NCBI RefSeq assembly: GCF_014697575.1
Contig: NZ_JACJSC010000011.1
Location: 62,001 to 126,000, forward strand
DNA from: Planktothrix sp. FACHB-1365
Lineage (GTDB): Bacteria; Cyanobacteriota; Cyanobacteriia; Cyanobacteriales; Microcoleaceae
Length of the DNA stretch: 64,000 bases
Reading direction: 5' to 3'
Part shown: piece after piece, positions 1-6,598 of the stretch
Layout: the number at the start of each line of letters is the position of its first letter
Numbering within the stretch: position 1 is the first letter of the stretch
Notes under the pieces: generated by a model
What the model saw: the letters and a program-made list of their open reading frames with translations, nothing else
What the model was told of the DNA's origin: nothing
Database searches by the model: none
Made by a program: the position numbers and the translations under genes

Positions 1-617
1 AAGGGGGTTTCTAAGCCGTTGAAAGCTTGAATCACTTCTCGGACAATTTGAGTAATTTCATGGGGTAACGTTCCACCATTCGTATCACAAAAAACCAACC
101 ATTCAGCCCCAGCTTTTGCCGCCGTTTTTAAGGTTTCTAGGGCATAATTCGGATTAGCTTTATAGCCATCAAACCAGTGTTCTGCATCATAAATTACCCG
201 TCTACCTTGACTGCGGAAAAATTTAATGGTATCCTCGATCATGGCGAGGTTTTCTGTTAAAGTCGTTTGCAATCCTTCCGTAACGTGCAAATCCCACGAT
301 TTCCCAAATAACGTAATCCAGCGAGTTCCCGCCGATAAAATTGCTTTTAAATTATCATCTTCTTCCGCATGGCTATTCGGTCGTCGAGTCGAACAAAAAG
401 CAACAACTTCAGAATGCACTAAGGGTTGTTCTTGTAACTTCCAAAAAAATTGAACATCTTTAGGATTCGCACCGGGCCATCCTCCTTCAATAAAAGGAAT
501 TCCTAAACTATCTAATTGACGCGCAATTCGCAATTTATCATCCAAAGATAAGGATAATCCTTCCCGTTGTGCGCCGTCTCTTAACGTTGTATCGTAGATC
601 CAAAGTGGTTGAGTCAT
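1..617 (-). CDS. cimA: Citramalate synthase, N-terminal part (runs off the left edge)
   Basis: The first about 205 residues of a DRE-TIM metallolyase family enzyme. It begins MTQPLWIYDTTLRDGAQREG, and the D-T-T-L-R-D-G motif is the metal and substrate signature of isopropylmalate/citramalate synthases. Further on come an F-I-E-G-G-W-P-G segment and F-G-K-S-W-D, which fit the cyanobacterial citramalate synthase (CimA) branch better than LeuA. The enzyme joins pyruvate and acetyl-CoA to make (R)-citramalate for threonine-independent isoleucine synthesis in the cytosol. The start is the ATG whose complement lies at 615-617. The C-terminal regulatory domain is outside the window, so LeuA-like substrate use cannot be excluded, though the N-terminal signature makes CimA the better call. 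Confidence 0.88.
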   Translation of the reverse strand, partial: MTQPLWIYDTTLRDGAQREGLSLSLDDKLRIARQLDSLGIPFIEGGWPGANPKDVQFFWKLQEQPLVHSEVVAFCSTRRPNSHAEEDDNLKAILSAGTRWITLFGKSWDLHVTEGLQTTLTENLAMIEDTIKFFRSQGRRVIYDAEHWFDGYKANPNYALETLKTAAKAGAEWLVFCDTNGGTLPHEITQIVREVIQAFNGLETP

Positions 618-876
618 GGCTGGTAAAATTAACACTTAACAATAATTTTGATCACCCGCAAATCCAGATGAGATCGATGAATGATCGAGATGCAGATGTC
701 AGCATTCCATCACATTGTTATTGTGGCGTTCTGCTCTCTGACTGCTACATTATTATAAATGTGTTAGCTATATTTTCCTTTTTCACTCTTATTTTACTTT
801 TAAAAGTCTAGTTTTGATCTTGAAAAAAAGTAACAATTCAGTTAAGAATCATTGCATAACTTTTATTAAGGGAAAA

Positions 877-1209
877 ATGGTACAAATTCAAGCTCAAGGA
901 AAAACCATCACTTGCGAACCGGGTGCAAATCTGCGGAAAGTCTTATTAGAGAATGGCGTTGATCTCTACAATGGTCAAGCTTCCCTGATAAACTGTCATG
1001 GATTTGGTACCTGTGGGACGTGTTGCGTGGAAATTGAAGGGGAAGTCTCCGAACCCCAAGGGAAAGAGAAAATCCGTCTTTCTCTTCCTCCCCATTCCTC
1101 CAAGAACCAGCGCCGTTTAGCGTGTCAGGTTAAAGTTTTGGGGGATATCAAAGTTAAGAAATATGACGGGTTCTGGGGTCAGGGTTCCGAAAGTGTCTGG
1201 AATTCCTAA
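877..1209 (+). CDS. [2Fe-2S] ferredoxin
   Basis: A 110-aa soluble electron carrier. Four cysteines lie at about residues 40, 46, 49 and 83, a C-x5-C-x2-C-x33-C pattern. This resembles the adrenodoxin spacing rather than the C-x4-C-x2-C of photosynthetic PetF, so it is probably one of the minor cyanobacterial ferredoxins, not the photosystem I acceptor. The frame is open from 814, but the ATG at 877, just after a GGGAAAA stretch, starts at the conserved N-terminal beta strand (MVQIQAQGKT), so I chose it. The last 80 bp of the gene are present a second time downstream, at 1937-2016. The redox partner is unknown. Confidence 0.85.
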   Translation: MVQIQAQGKTITCEPGANLRKVLLENGVDLYNGQASLINCHGFGTCGTCCVEIEGEVSEPQGKEKIRLSLPPHSSKNQRRLACQVKVLGDIKVKKYDGFWGQGSESVWNS

Positions 1210-1211
1210 TT
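1132..1211 (+). repeat. Ferredoxin 3' end, original copy of an 80-bp direct repeat
   Basis: The last 80 bp of the ferredoxin gene and its stop match 1937-2016 at 78 of 80 positions. The two differences are at tgacggg/tgatggg and aagtg/aagcg. Confidence 0.9.
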
Positions 1212-1234
1212 GACAATTCAAAAACTTTAAAAAC

Positions 1235-1275
1235 GTTCAATCCAAATGTTAACTGAATTAGCATTTGGATTGAAC
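1235..1275 (+). terminator. Perfect 14-bp inverted repeat after the ferredoxin gene
   Basis: The arms at 1235-1248 and 1262-1275 pair over 14 bases with a 13-base loop. AT-rich sequence (tattagaatatcctttta) follows, with no clean T run. It is probably a transcription terminator or RNA-stabilising hairpin of the ferredoxin, and it separates it from the toxin-antitoxin genes. Confidence 0.55.
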
Positions 1276-1351
1276 TATTAGAATATCCTTTTATTTTAAT
1301 ATTATGCTAAACTCAAATTAATGTGAGATATAGCACCATGAGGGTTTGATC

Positions 1352-1642
1352 ATGCTAAGTGGTATTAAACAGCAAGTGGTCGTTGGCAAGGATGGCAAAA
1401 TAGAGATTCAAACCTCTGAGTTAGTAGAAGGAATGGTTGTTGAAGTGATTGTTTTAGTTGAACAAGATGTTTTTAATACAAATACTAACCCATCTATTAA
1501 ACAAGATGAAACAGAGTATTTGCTGTCTACTCAAGCCAATCGTAACCACTTGATGACCGCTATTCAAAACATTGAAACAAAGACCAACTTGGTCAGTTTT
1601 ACGCATGAGGAATGGAATGAAGAATATAACATTCGCTCATGA
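1352..1642 (+). CDS. Type II antitoxin, AbrB-like start and YefM-like tail
   Basis: A 96-aa protein. Residues 1-40 (MLSGIKQQVVVGKDGKIEI) look like a small AbrB-type beta structure. The C-terminal 45 residues (TEYLLSTQANRNHLMTAIQN) match the region of YefM-type antitoxins that wraps around a YoeB toxin. It overlaps the toxin start by 26 bp, the usual translational coupling. The frame also opens at a TTG 6 bp earlier; the ATG at 1352 is preceded by GAGGG and is preferred. Expected role: neutralise the toxin, bind the shared promoter and repress it. The assignment rests on the tail sequence and the partner gene. Confidence 0.75.
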   Translation: MLSGIKQQVVVGKDGKIEIQTSELVEGMVVEVIVLVEQDVFNTNTNPSIKQDETEYLLSTQANRNHLMTAIQNIETKTNLVSFTHEEWNEEYNIRS

Positions 1643-1880
1643 GGCATTTGAACAATTCAACAACTGGGCGGCACAAGACAAGAAAATTCATCGAAAGATT
1701 ATCACCTTGATTAATGATATTCTTCGTCAACCCTTTACTGGACTTGGCAAACCTGAACCTCTAAAGTATGAACTGAGAGGATATTGGTCTCGACGAATTA
1801 CAGATGAGCATCGTTTAGTGTATGAAGTAACTGAAACTGAAATTATCATTTTAAGTTGTCGATTTCACTATGATGAATGA
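1617..1880 (+). CDS. Txe/YoeB family ribosome-dependent mRNA endonuclease toxin
   Basis: An 87-aa basic protein starting MKNITFAHEAFEQFNNWAAQ. Residues about 47-87 contain the YoeB/Txe signature: G-L-G-K-P-E-P-L-K, then G-Y-W-S-R-R-I-T-D-E-H-R-L-V-Y, ending with C-R-F-H-Y-D-E. In the family the Glu/Arg pair and the terminal His-Tyr form the RNase site, and all are present, so the toxin looks intact. Family members cut mRNA in the ribosomal A site. The frame extends upstream to 1572, but the ATG at 1617 gives the family's normal length and the coupled overlap with the antitoxin. Confidence 0.85.
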   Translation: MKNITFAHEAFEQFNNWAAQDKKIHRKIITLINDILRQPFTGLGKPEPLKYELRGYWSRRITDEHRLVYEVTETEIIILSCRFHYDE

Positions 1881-1932
1881 AGTTATTGATGCTCGCTCTC
1901 TCACAGATTTTCTCAAATGTGATCGCCCCTAA
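1870..1932 (+). pseudogene. Possible 20-residue remnant of a second antitoxin start
   Basis: A short frame overlaps the toxin stop and reads MMNEVIDARSLTDFLKCDRP before TAA. The S-L-T-D-F-L block resembles the start of Phd/YefM antitoxins common in cyanobacteria. The match breaks off a few bases before the repeated ferredoxin end, as if truncated at a recombination point. It may be meaningless. Confidence 0.25.
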
Positions 1933-1936
1933 TGAA

Positions 1937-2016
1937 AAAGTTTTGGGGGATATCAAAGTTAAGAAATATGATGGGTTCTGGGGTCAGGGTTCCGAAAGCG
2001 TCTGGAATTCCTAATT
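1937..2016 (+). repeat. Second, orphan copy of the ferredoxin 3' end
   Basis: This 80-bp copy encodes the ferredoxin tail but has no gene in front of it. The two copies bracket the toxin-antitoxin module, as expected if that module arrived by recombination or by a duplication with insertion at the 3' end of the ferredoxin gene. Confidence 0.9.
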
Positions 2017-2030
2017 AAAAAGACAAAAAT

Positions 2031-2058
2031 GGGGTTTCTGGAATAATCAAGAAACCCC
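2031..2058. terminator. Hairpin between convergent transcription units
   Basis: ggggtttct at 2031-2039 pairs with agaaacccc at 2050-2058, with a 10-base loop. A-rich sequence lies on the left and ttataacttt on the right. It is placed to end both the toxin-antitoxin unit and the minus-strand operon from 4000. Confidence 0.6.
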
Positions 2059-2070
2059 TTATAACTTTAA

Positions 2071-3063
2071 TTAATGATTAGAATTGGGTTTAAGCTGGAA
2101 CTTGGCATTTAAACCCTGATTGACCTTTCCATTCGATAACCCATGATTGGATTCAATAGAATAGCCCCGTTGTTGTAATTCATCTTGAATTTGAAGGAGT
2201 TCTAATTGGAATTTCTCATTAATGGCTTTTATCTCCTGTTTGATGACATTTTCCTCAGCCTCTCGATTGGTTAAACCCACAGGAGGTTGACTCAATTCTT
2301 GTTCCTTTGCATGAATCGTTTGTTGCCATTCTTTTAAGACTTTATGATATTCATGCTTGAGTTGTTCAATCCAAAGTTGATTTTCCTTGCTGCCTTTTTG
2401 CTCAGGCGTTGCTTTGGGATAGTTTAACAGATATTGGGTTAATCCATCGAATATCCAAAATTTTCGGCTTGCGTCTTTAATCGTATGAAGGTTTTGATTC
2501 TTACGTTGTTGAAAATAGAGGTCAAACTTTTGAGCAATTTGACGTTTATATTGAGGATAATCAATAATTTTTCCTTTATAAAACGCTGTGATAATCGTTA
2601 ACACAATCCCCAATAACGGCACAACGTAGGTAATCCAATCTCCATCTTCCCCTTGAAATCTCACATAGAAAAGAGTTGCTGCGTATTCAATTATTAAAAG
2701 AGTGAGAGCTAACGCCACAAACAACTTTGTTGTTTGATGAAGATAGTCTTTTAATACCGCATTAAACACCTCTTGTTCTGCTTCAGCCCGAATTGCAATC
2801 AGTTGATTTCCAGTGGCTTGTGCCTTTTTCTGTTTGAGATTAATTTGTGTTTGATCATTCTGGATATCTTGTTGGATGCTGGAAATAGCCACCCAATAAC
2901 TAATTGCCCATTCAGTGAAATAAACTAAGGGAAAACTGATTAATAGAGCAGAAATTAATCGCCATTCCCCAGGAAAGCCTGCTAAGGCTGCATAGGGAGC
3001 ACGGCTATTCATTAAAGCAGCCAAAGTTACGGCAAAAAGTACCGAACATTTTTGCAAATTCAT
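2071..3063 (-). CDS. Four-helix membrane protein with cytosolic coiled coils, function unknown
   Basis: I do not recognise a family. About 330 aa. Hydrophobic segments lie near residues 5-25, 38-62, 112-135 and 145-165. A charged helical segment (60-110) separates the two pairs, and a long Gln/Glu/Lys-rich tail (190-330) probably forms coiled coil. The ATG at 3063 has a GAGG 8 bases upstream and is preferred over the TTG at 3078. It is the last gene of a three-gene minus-strand unit with a vWA-like lipoprotein and a 64-aa protein, and it diverges from the STAND-like/MoxR/vWA operon. A membrane-linked partner of that system is an inference from position only. Confidence 0.6.
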   Translation of the reverse strand: MNLQKCSVLFAVTLAALMNSRAPYAALAGFPGEWRLISALLISFPLVYFTEWAISYWVAISSIQQDIQNDQTQINLKQKKAQATGNQLIAIRAEAEQEVFNAVLKDYLHQTTKLFVALALTLLIIEYAATLFYVRFQGEDGDWITYVVPLLGIVLTIITAFYKGKIIDYPQYKRQIAQKFDLYFQQRKNQNLHTIKDASRKFWIFDGLTQYLLNYPKATPEQKGSKENQLWIEQLKHEYHKVLKEWQQTIHAKEQELSQPPVGLTNREAEENVIKQEIKAINEKFQLELLQIQDELQQRGYSIESNHGLSNGKVNQGLNAKFQLKPNSNH

Positions 3064-3135
3064 GGTTTCATTCCTCAAAATACTAGAACTTGAAGGGTGG
3101 GGAAAGCGTGTTTAGAAATACTTCCCCCAAGCTGT

Positions 3136-3330
3136 TTAGGGTTTAAAAGATGAAGGCGAATTATCTTGATATTTTCGTTTCATTTCTAGTGCGTACTTTA
3201 AAGGCGCAAGAATGCTGATATTTTGAGATAATTCGGGGTAAAGGGTATAAATTATTGAGAGTTGATTGGGTAATAGCTTTTCAGCCATCAACTCCTGTAA
3301 AATCACATCTTCATCCCATTTAGAAATCAT
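3136..3330 (-). CDS. 64-aa protein of unknown function
   Basis: A small soluble protein starting MISKWDEDVILQELMAEKLL, with no signal peptide and no motif that I recognise. A strong AGGAG lies 7 bases before the ATG and overlaps the stop codon of the upstream lipoprotein gene, leaving 4 bases between the genes. That spacing and the ribosome site support a real, translationally coupled gene. It could be a cytosolic regulator of its two membrane-associated neighbours. Confidence 0.55.
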   Translation of the reverse strand: MISKWDEDVILQELMAEKLLPNQLSIIYTLYPELSQNISILAPLKYALEMKRKYQDNSPSSFKP

Positions 3331-3334
3331 AGTT

Positions 3335-4000
3335 TTACTCCTGATGAGAACGAATTTTTTGAATTGAATCTTTAACGCAACCTCTGATATTTTGGTTGCA
3401 AAATTGGGTATTAGGTAAGTCTTTTAGACTACTCCACAGTTGTGAATTAAACCCTGTATTACCATCATTGGTACTTCCAACCACTAATAACGTCCCGTTT
3501 CGGGAAGCAACTTTATCAGCTAAATTCGTTAAGGTTTCGGGACAAAATTCTTCCTGTTCATTAGCTTGAGCTTGTAGAATAATCATCAGAGTTTCAGGAT
3601 GGCGATCGCTCATTTCTGCTGCTAATTCTAAAGCCGGACAAATATAGGTTCCCTGTCCTTTAGGTTCAGGTTTATGATGACACAGAGAATACAGTTCACT
3701 CTGGTCTTTGATGACAGTTGGATCAGATGCAATCAGATCTTGACTGACTTGAATTAAAGCGGCTTTATCCCCAGATTTAGCAACATCTGCTACCGCAAAA
3801 CAAGCATCTTTAGAGATTTTTTGCTGCGCTGAATCATTCAAGGCGGAAGCACTAACGTCTGTTATTCTGATTAACAATAAATTCGTTGATTTCTCGCACC
3901 CAGTCAGCACTAAAATCAAAAGAAAACCTAAAATCACAGGCGGAATACCCCTATCAAGTGAGCAAACCCCCTTATTGTGTTGTAAAATTTTATTCATCAT
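3335..4000 (-). CDS. Lipoprotein with a vWA-like domain
   Basis: A 221-aa protein with a long n-region, a hydrophobic helix at about 20-33 and the lipobox L-T-G-C (Cys35), so it is probably lipid-anchored. Directly after comes a beta strand ending D-V-S-A-S (Asp48), the D-x-S-x-S metal-ion-dependent adhesion site of von Willebrand factor A domains. The strands around LLLIRIT, TLMIILQAQ and GTLLVVGST fit the alternating vWA fold. Six cysteines after the lipobox suggest disulphides in the periplasm. TAGGAGG precedes the ATG. It heads the divergent operon next to a MoxR/vWA system; a link between them is inferred, not shown. Confidence 0.65.
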   Translation of the reverse strand: MMNKILQHNKGVCSLDRGIPPVILGFLLILVLTGCEKSTNLLLIRITDVSASALNDSAQQKISKDACFAVADVAKSGDKAALIQVSQDLIASDPTVIKDQSELYSLCHHKPEPKGQGTYICPALELAAEMSDRHPETLMIILQAQANEQEEFCPETLTNLADKVASRNGTLLVVGSTNDGNTGFNSQLWSSLKDLPNTQFCNQNIRGCVKDSIQKIRSHQE

Positions 4001-4159
4001 TAGATTAACTCCTCCTAAGTTCTCTCAACAGGCCACTGAATTAATGGCGTTTTATCGCTTTAACTCAGTATGGCTATGTAGTTTCAAGCTTGAGGTTTGC
4101 AACCTATGTGATTAAGCTATAAATAAAGGATGGCATGATCTAAAGATGAGTAGCCAACG

Positions 4160-4180
4160 TTGATCAGGGTTTGATCAGGG
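4160..4180. promoter_or_regulatory. Tandem 10-bp direct repeat in the divergent promoter region
   Basis: ttgatcaggg occurs twice, 11 bp apart, each copy containing the TGATCA palindrome. The repeat lies about 30 bp before the start codon of the STAND-like gene and 160 bp from the divergent lipoprotein gene. Spacing of one helical turn is typical of an operator. No regulator is known. Confidence 0.4.
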
Positions 4181-4212
4181 TGACAACTCTTAAGCTGTAA
4201 ATGGATTGAGAC

Positions 4213-5532
4213 ATGGTGCGAGGGAAAGCTTCTGACACTGGAAAATTAATGATTAAGAAGGCCCATAAGCATAAAAATGACACCGAGAAGGGGTGGGCTG
4301 CTAATGATAAAGGTTGTGACCAAGCCTTAATGCTTGCGAGTGAACATCAATTTAGGAAGGCTTTTGCTAAGAGGTTTAGGAGAAATGCAGATGATGATAA
4401 TGCTGATATTCCTATACGCTTTTTTTTAGAATGGATAAATGAAAATGAAGTTTTTATCAAGAAGGAATCAAGAAATAGGCAAGGATTATCTTCTCATGAG
4501 ATTGTTATAGAATATGTGAATGAAAACTTTATTAATCATGATCTTCCAAAAATATCTTTGAAAGAAATAATTAATAAGTTAATCTATCCACAAAAAGGAA
4601 AAATTAGATTTTATAACATTACTAATGCTAATTGGCGAAGATTTTTAGGCTGTGATCAAAAAATTGAAGAAGATGTTTTTGCTGCTTTCTGGAACGCTTT
4701 GGGTATAGAAGAAGATTATAACTTATTTTTTGAAAAAATTAATGATTTTGAAATAGAAGAAGATAAAATAAATGAGATCATTTCAGAATTAAAGACTTTT
4801 AATCATGATTCTCAAATTAGAGTAGTAAAAAATAGTATTAATGATTATACTCAAGCATTTTTATTAGTACATCAATGCCCTTGGCGTCGATCTTGGGTAT
4901 TAAACCGTATAGAATCTGAAATTCAGCGTCTAATTAAGTTAAAAATTGAGATAGAAACTATTAATCATAGATTAAGTGTTCAAGAATTAAAAAGAAGATT
5001 TGATAAAAATTATTCAACAGAATATTTAAGTGATAAATTAAACAGGCATCATTTGTTCTTAGTAATTCATATTGATGATTACGGCTTAGAACGACTTGAA
5101 TATTTTATTCAAAACTGCTGGAAAACAATTTTAGAAAGGGTTGATAGGACACAAAAAGGTAAAGTTTTACTTTTTTTAGTTGCTAAAGGATTAGGAAATG
5201 ATTGGCAAACACAATGGCAAGACAGTCAGATTTTACAATCCAGTCTTAGAGAAATACCCTTAACTCTATTTACTCCAACTGATTTAGAAGATCTGATTTT
5301 AAATATTGCCACAAAATTTACTTCACAATTTAATCATAAAATATTACAATCGGGTGATGAAGCTCGGTTAAAGGCGGATACACTACTCACGAAATGTATT
5401 TGCTCTGTTCCCAGTCCTAATGGAAATACAAAAGATATTGATACTCACCAACTATTAAATGACATATTTCAAATTTTTCACTGTCAACCCAAGGACTTAA
5501 TTCGACAATGGCAAACCTATCCACACCGATAA
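4213..5532 (+). CDS. STAND-like protein lacking a P-loop (iSTAND type) with N-terminal helical domains
   Basis: A 439-aa cytosolic protein. Residues 1-170 are helical and contain two segments resembling the HTH-like effector-associated domains in front of cyanobacterial NACHT/STAND proteins, for example ITNANWRRFLGC followed by VFAAFWNALGI. Residues about 215-390 follow the Rossmann-like layout of STAND NTPases: QAFLLVHQCPWRRSWVLNRI where the P-loop should be, then LFLVIHIDDY and KVLLFLVAKG as later strands. No G-x-x-x-x-G-K-[ST] is present, so NTP hydrolysis is unlikely; this fits the inactive-STAND family known from comparative genomics. It overlaps the MoxR gene by 25 bp. Likely a sensor or scaffold that recruits the MoxR/vWA pair. 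Confidence 0.6.
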   Translation: MVRGKASDTGKLMIKKAHKHKNDTEKGWAANDKGCDQALMLASEHQFRKAFAKRFRRNADDDNADIPIRFFLEWINENEVFIKKESRNRQGLSSHEIVIEYVNENFINHDLPKISLKEIINKLIYPQKGKIRFYNITNANWRRFLGCDQKIEEDVFAAFWNALGIEEDYNLFFEKINDFEIEEDKINEIISELKTFNHDSQIRVVKNSINDYTQAFLLVHQCPWRRSWVLNRIESEIQRLIKLKIEIETINHRLSVQELKRRFDKNYSTEYLSDKLNRHHLFLVIHIDDYGLERLEYFIQNCWKTILERVDRTQKGKVLLFLVAKGLGNDWQTQWQDSQILQSSLREIPLTLFTPTDLEDLILNIATKFTSQFNHKILQSGDEARLKADTLLTKCICSVPSPNGNTKDIDTHQLLNDIFQIFHCQPKDLIRQWQTYPHR

Positions 5533-6503
5533 ACCCTAACCCTAAATATATAAAAGATGAAACTGGAGAATTCCCACCCGCGCAAGGCGGCGAATGGAGT
5601 GATTTAGTTGACCAACAAATTTATCCCTATTATCCCAGTGATGGGTTAGTAGAAGCGGTTAATTTAGCCATTCGTCTTAACCGTCCGTTACTCTTAGAAG
5701 GAGAACCTGGATGTGGTAAAAGTCAGTTAGCGGCGGCGGTTGCTTATCAATTTAATAAACGTTATCCTGAGACTCAATGGAAATATAGACTTTGGAATAT
5801 TCAATCTACCAGTAAAGCCCAAGATGGCTTTTATACTTATGATTATGTGGGGAGACTTCAAGCCGCACAATTAGCGAAAGAAAAGGTAACAGATGACAAC
5901 ATAAACCCCTGTTACCCAGAAAATTTTATTAACTGGGGGCCATTGGGTTATGCGTTTCGAGAACACGACTGTCGGACTATTGTTTTAATTGATGAAATAG
6001 ATAAAGCGGATAAAGATTTACCCAATGATTTATTATTAGCTATTGACCAACAGAAATTCCTCGTTAAAGAAATGAGAACCGAAAAGGGTGAACCTTGTTG
6101 GGAACGTGCGAACAAAGATGCACCGCCAATTATTATTATTACCTCTAACCGAGAACAGGAACTTCCCAGTGCCTTTTTGCGACGGTGTTTATATCATTAT
6201 GTTGAATTTCCTGATAGTAAACGGCTAACGGAAATTATTAATAGTCGGTTTAAGAATCCTCCGGCTACAATTGTTAAACCTGCTTTAGAAAAATTCCTTA
6301 AACTGCGAGCAGCAATGGAGGACGATGAACGCCCTAAAAAAGTGAGTACCAGTGAATTAATTGATTGGTTTGCAGCCCTTTATGACTATCCTGATAAAGA
6401 TGATAAAGAAATTAAAGCAAGGCTTAAAAAACCCGGAATTCCTCTAGCGAGTACGTTACTAAAAGGTCATGAGGATTATAATAGTTATCAGGATTCAATC
6501 TAA
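5508..6503 (+). CDS. MoxR-family AAA+ ATPase
   Basis: A 331-aa AAA+ protein. The Walker A motif is G-E-P-G-C-G-K-S (about residues 69-76), Walker B is I-V-L-I-D-E-I-D-K-A-D (about 160-170), sensor 1 is I-I-I-I-T-S-N, and the arginine finger region is L-P-S-A-F-L-R-R-C. All catalytic elements look intact. MoxR ATPases remodel partner proteins together with vWA proteins, and the gene ahead of the vWA protein here is the expected pairing. The start overlaps the STAND-like gene, so the two should be translated together. The substrate is not evident from the sequence. Confidence 0.88.
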   Translation: MANLSTPINPNPKYIKDETGEFPPAQGGEWSDLVDQQIYPYYPSDGLVEAVNLAIRLNRPLLLEGEPGCGKSQLAAAVAYQFNKRYPETQWKYRLWNIQSTSKAQDGFYTYDYVGRLQAAQLAKEKVTDDNINPCYPENFINWGPLGYAFREHDCRTIVLIDEIDKADKDLPNDLLLAIDQQKFLVKEMRTEKGEPCWERANKDAPPIIIITSNREQELPSAFLRRCLYHYVEFPDSKRLTEIINSRFKNPPATIVKPALEKFLKLRAAMEDDERPKKVSTSELIDWFAALYDYPDKDDKEIKARLKKPGIPLASTLLKGHEDYNSYQDSI

Positions 6504-6547
6504 AATCCTCCCACTATTTGATTAATCATATTTTAACGAGTCTGTAG

Positions 6548-6567
6548 GGGCGAGGCGCGCCTCGCCC
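6548..6567. repeat. 20-bp perfect GC-rich palindrome between the MoxR and vWA genes
   Basis: gggcgaggcg pairs with cgcctcgccc, with no loop. The flank (tgtagggg...ttacccc) extends the symmetry loosely. It resembles the dispersed short palindromes seen elsewhere in the window, and could lower readthrough between the two genes. Confidence 0.6.
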
Positions 6568-6598
6568 TTACCCCAGAAAAGGATCTCTAACCTCAAAA

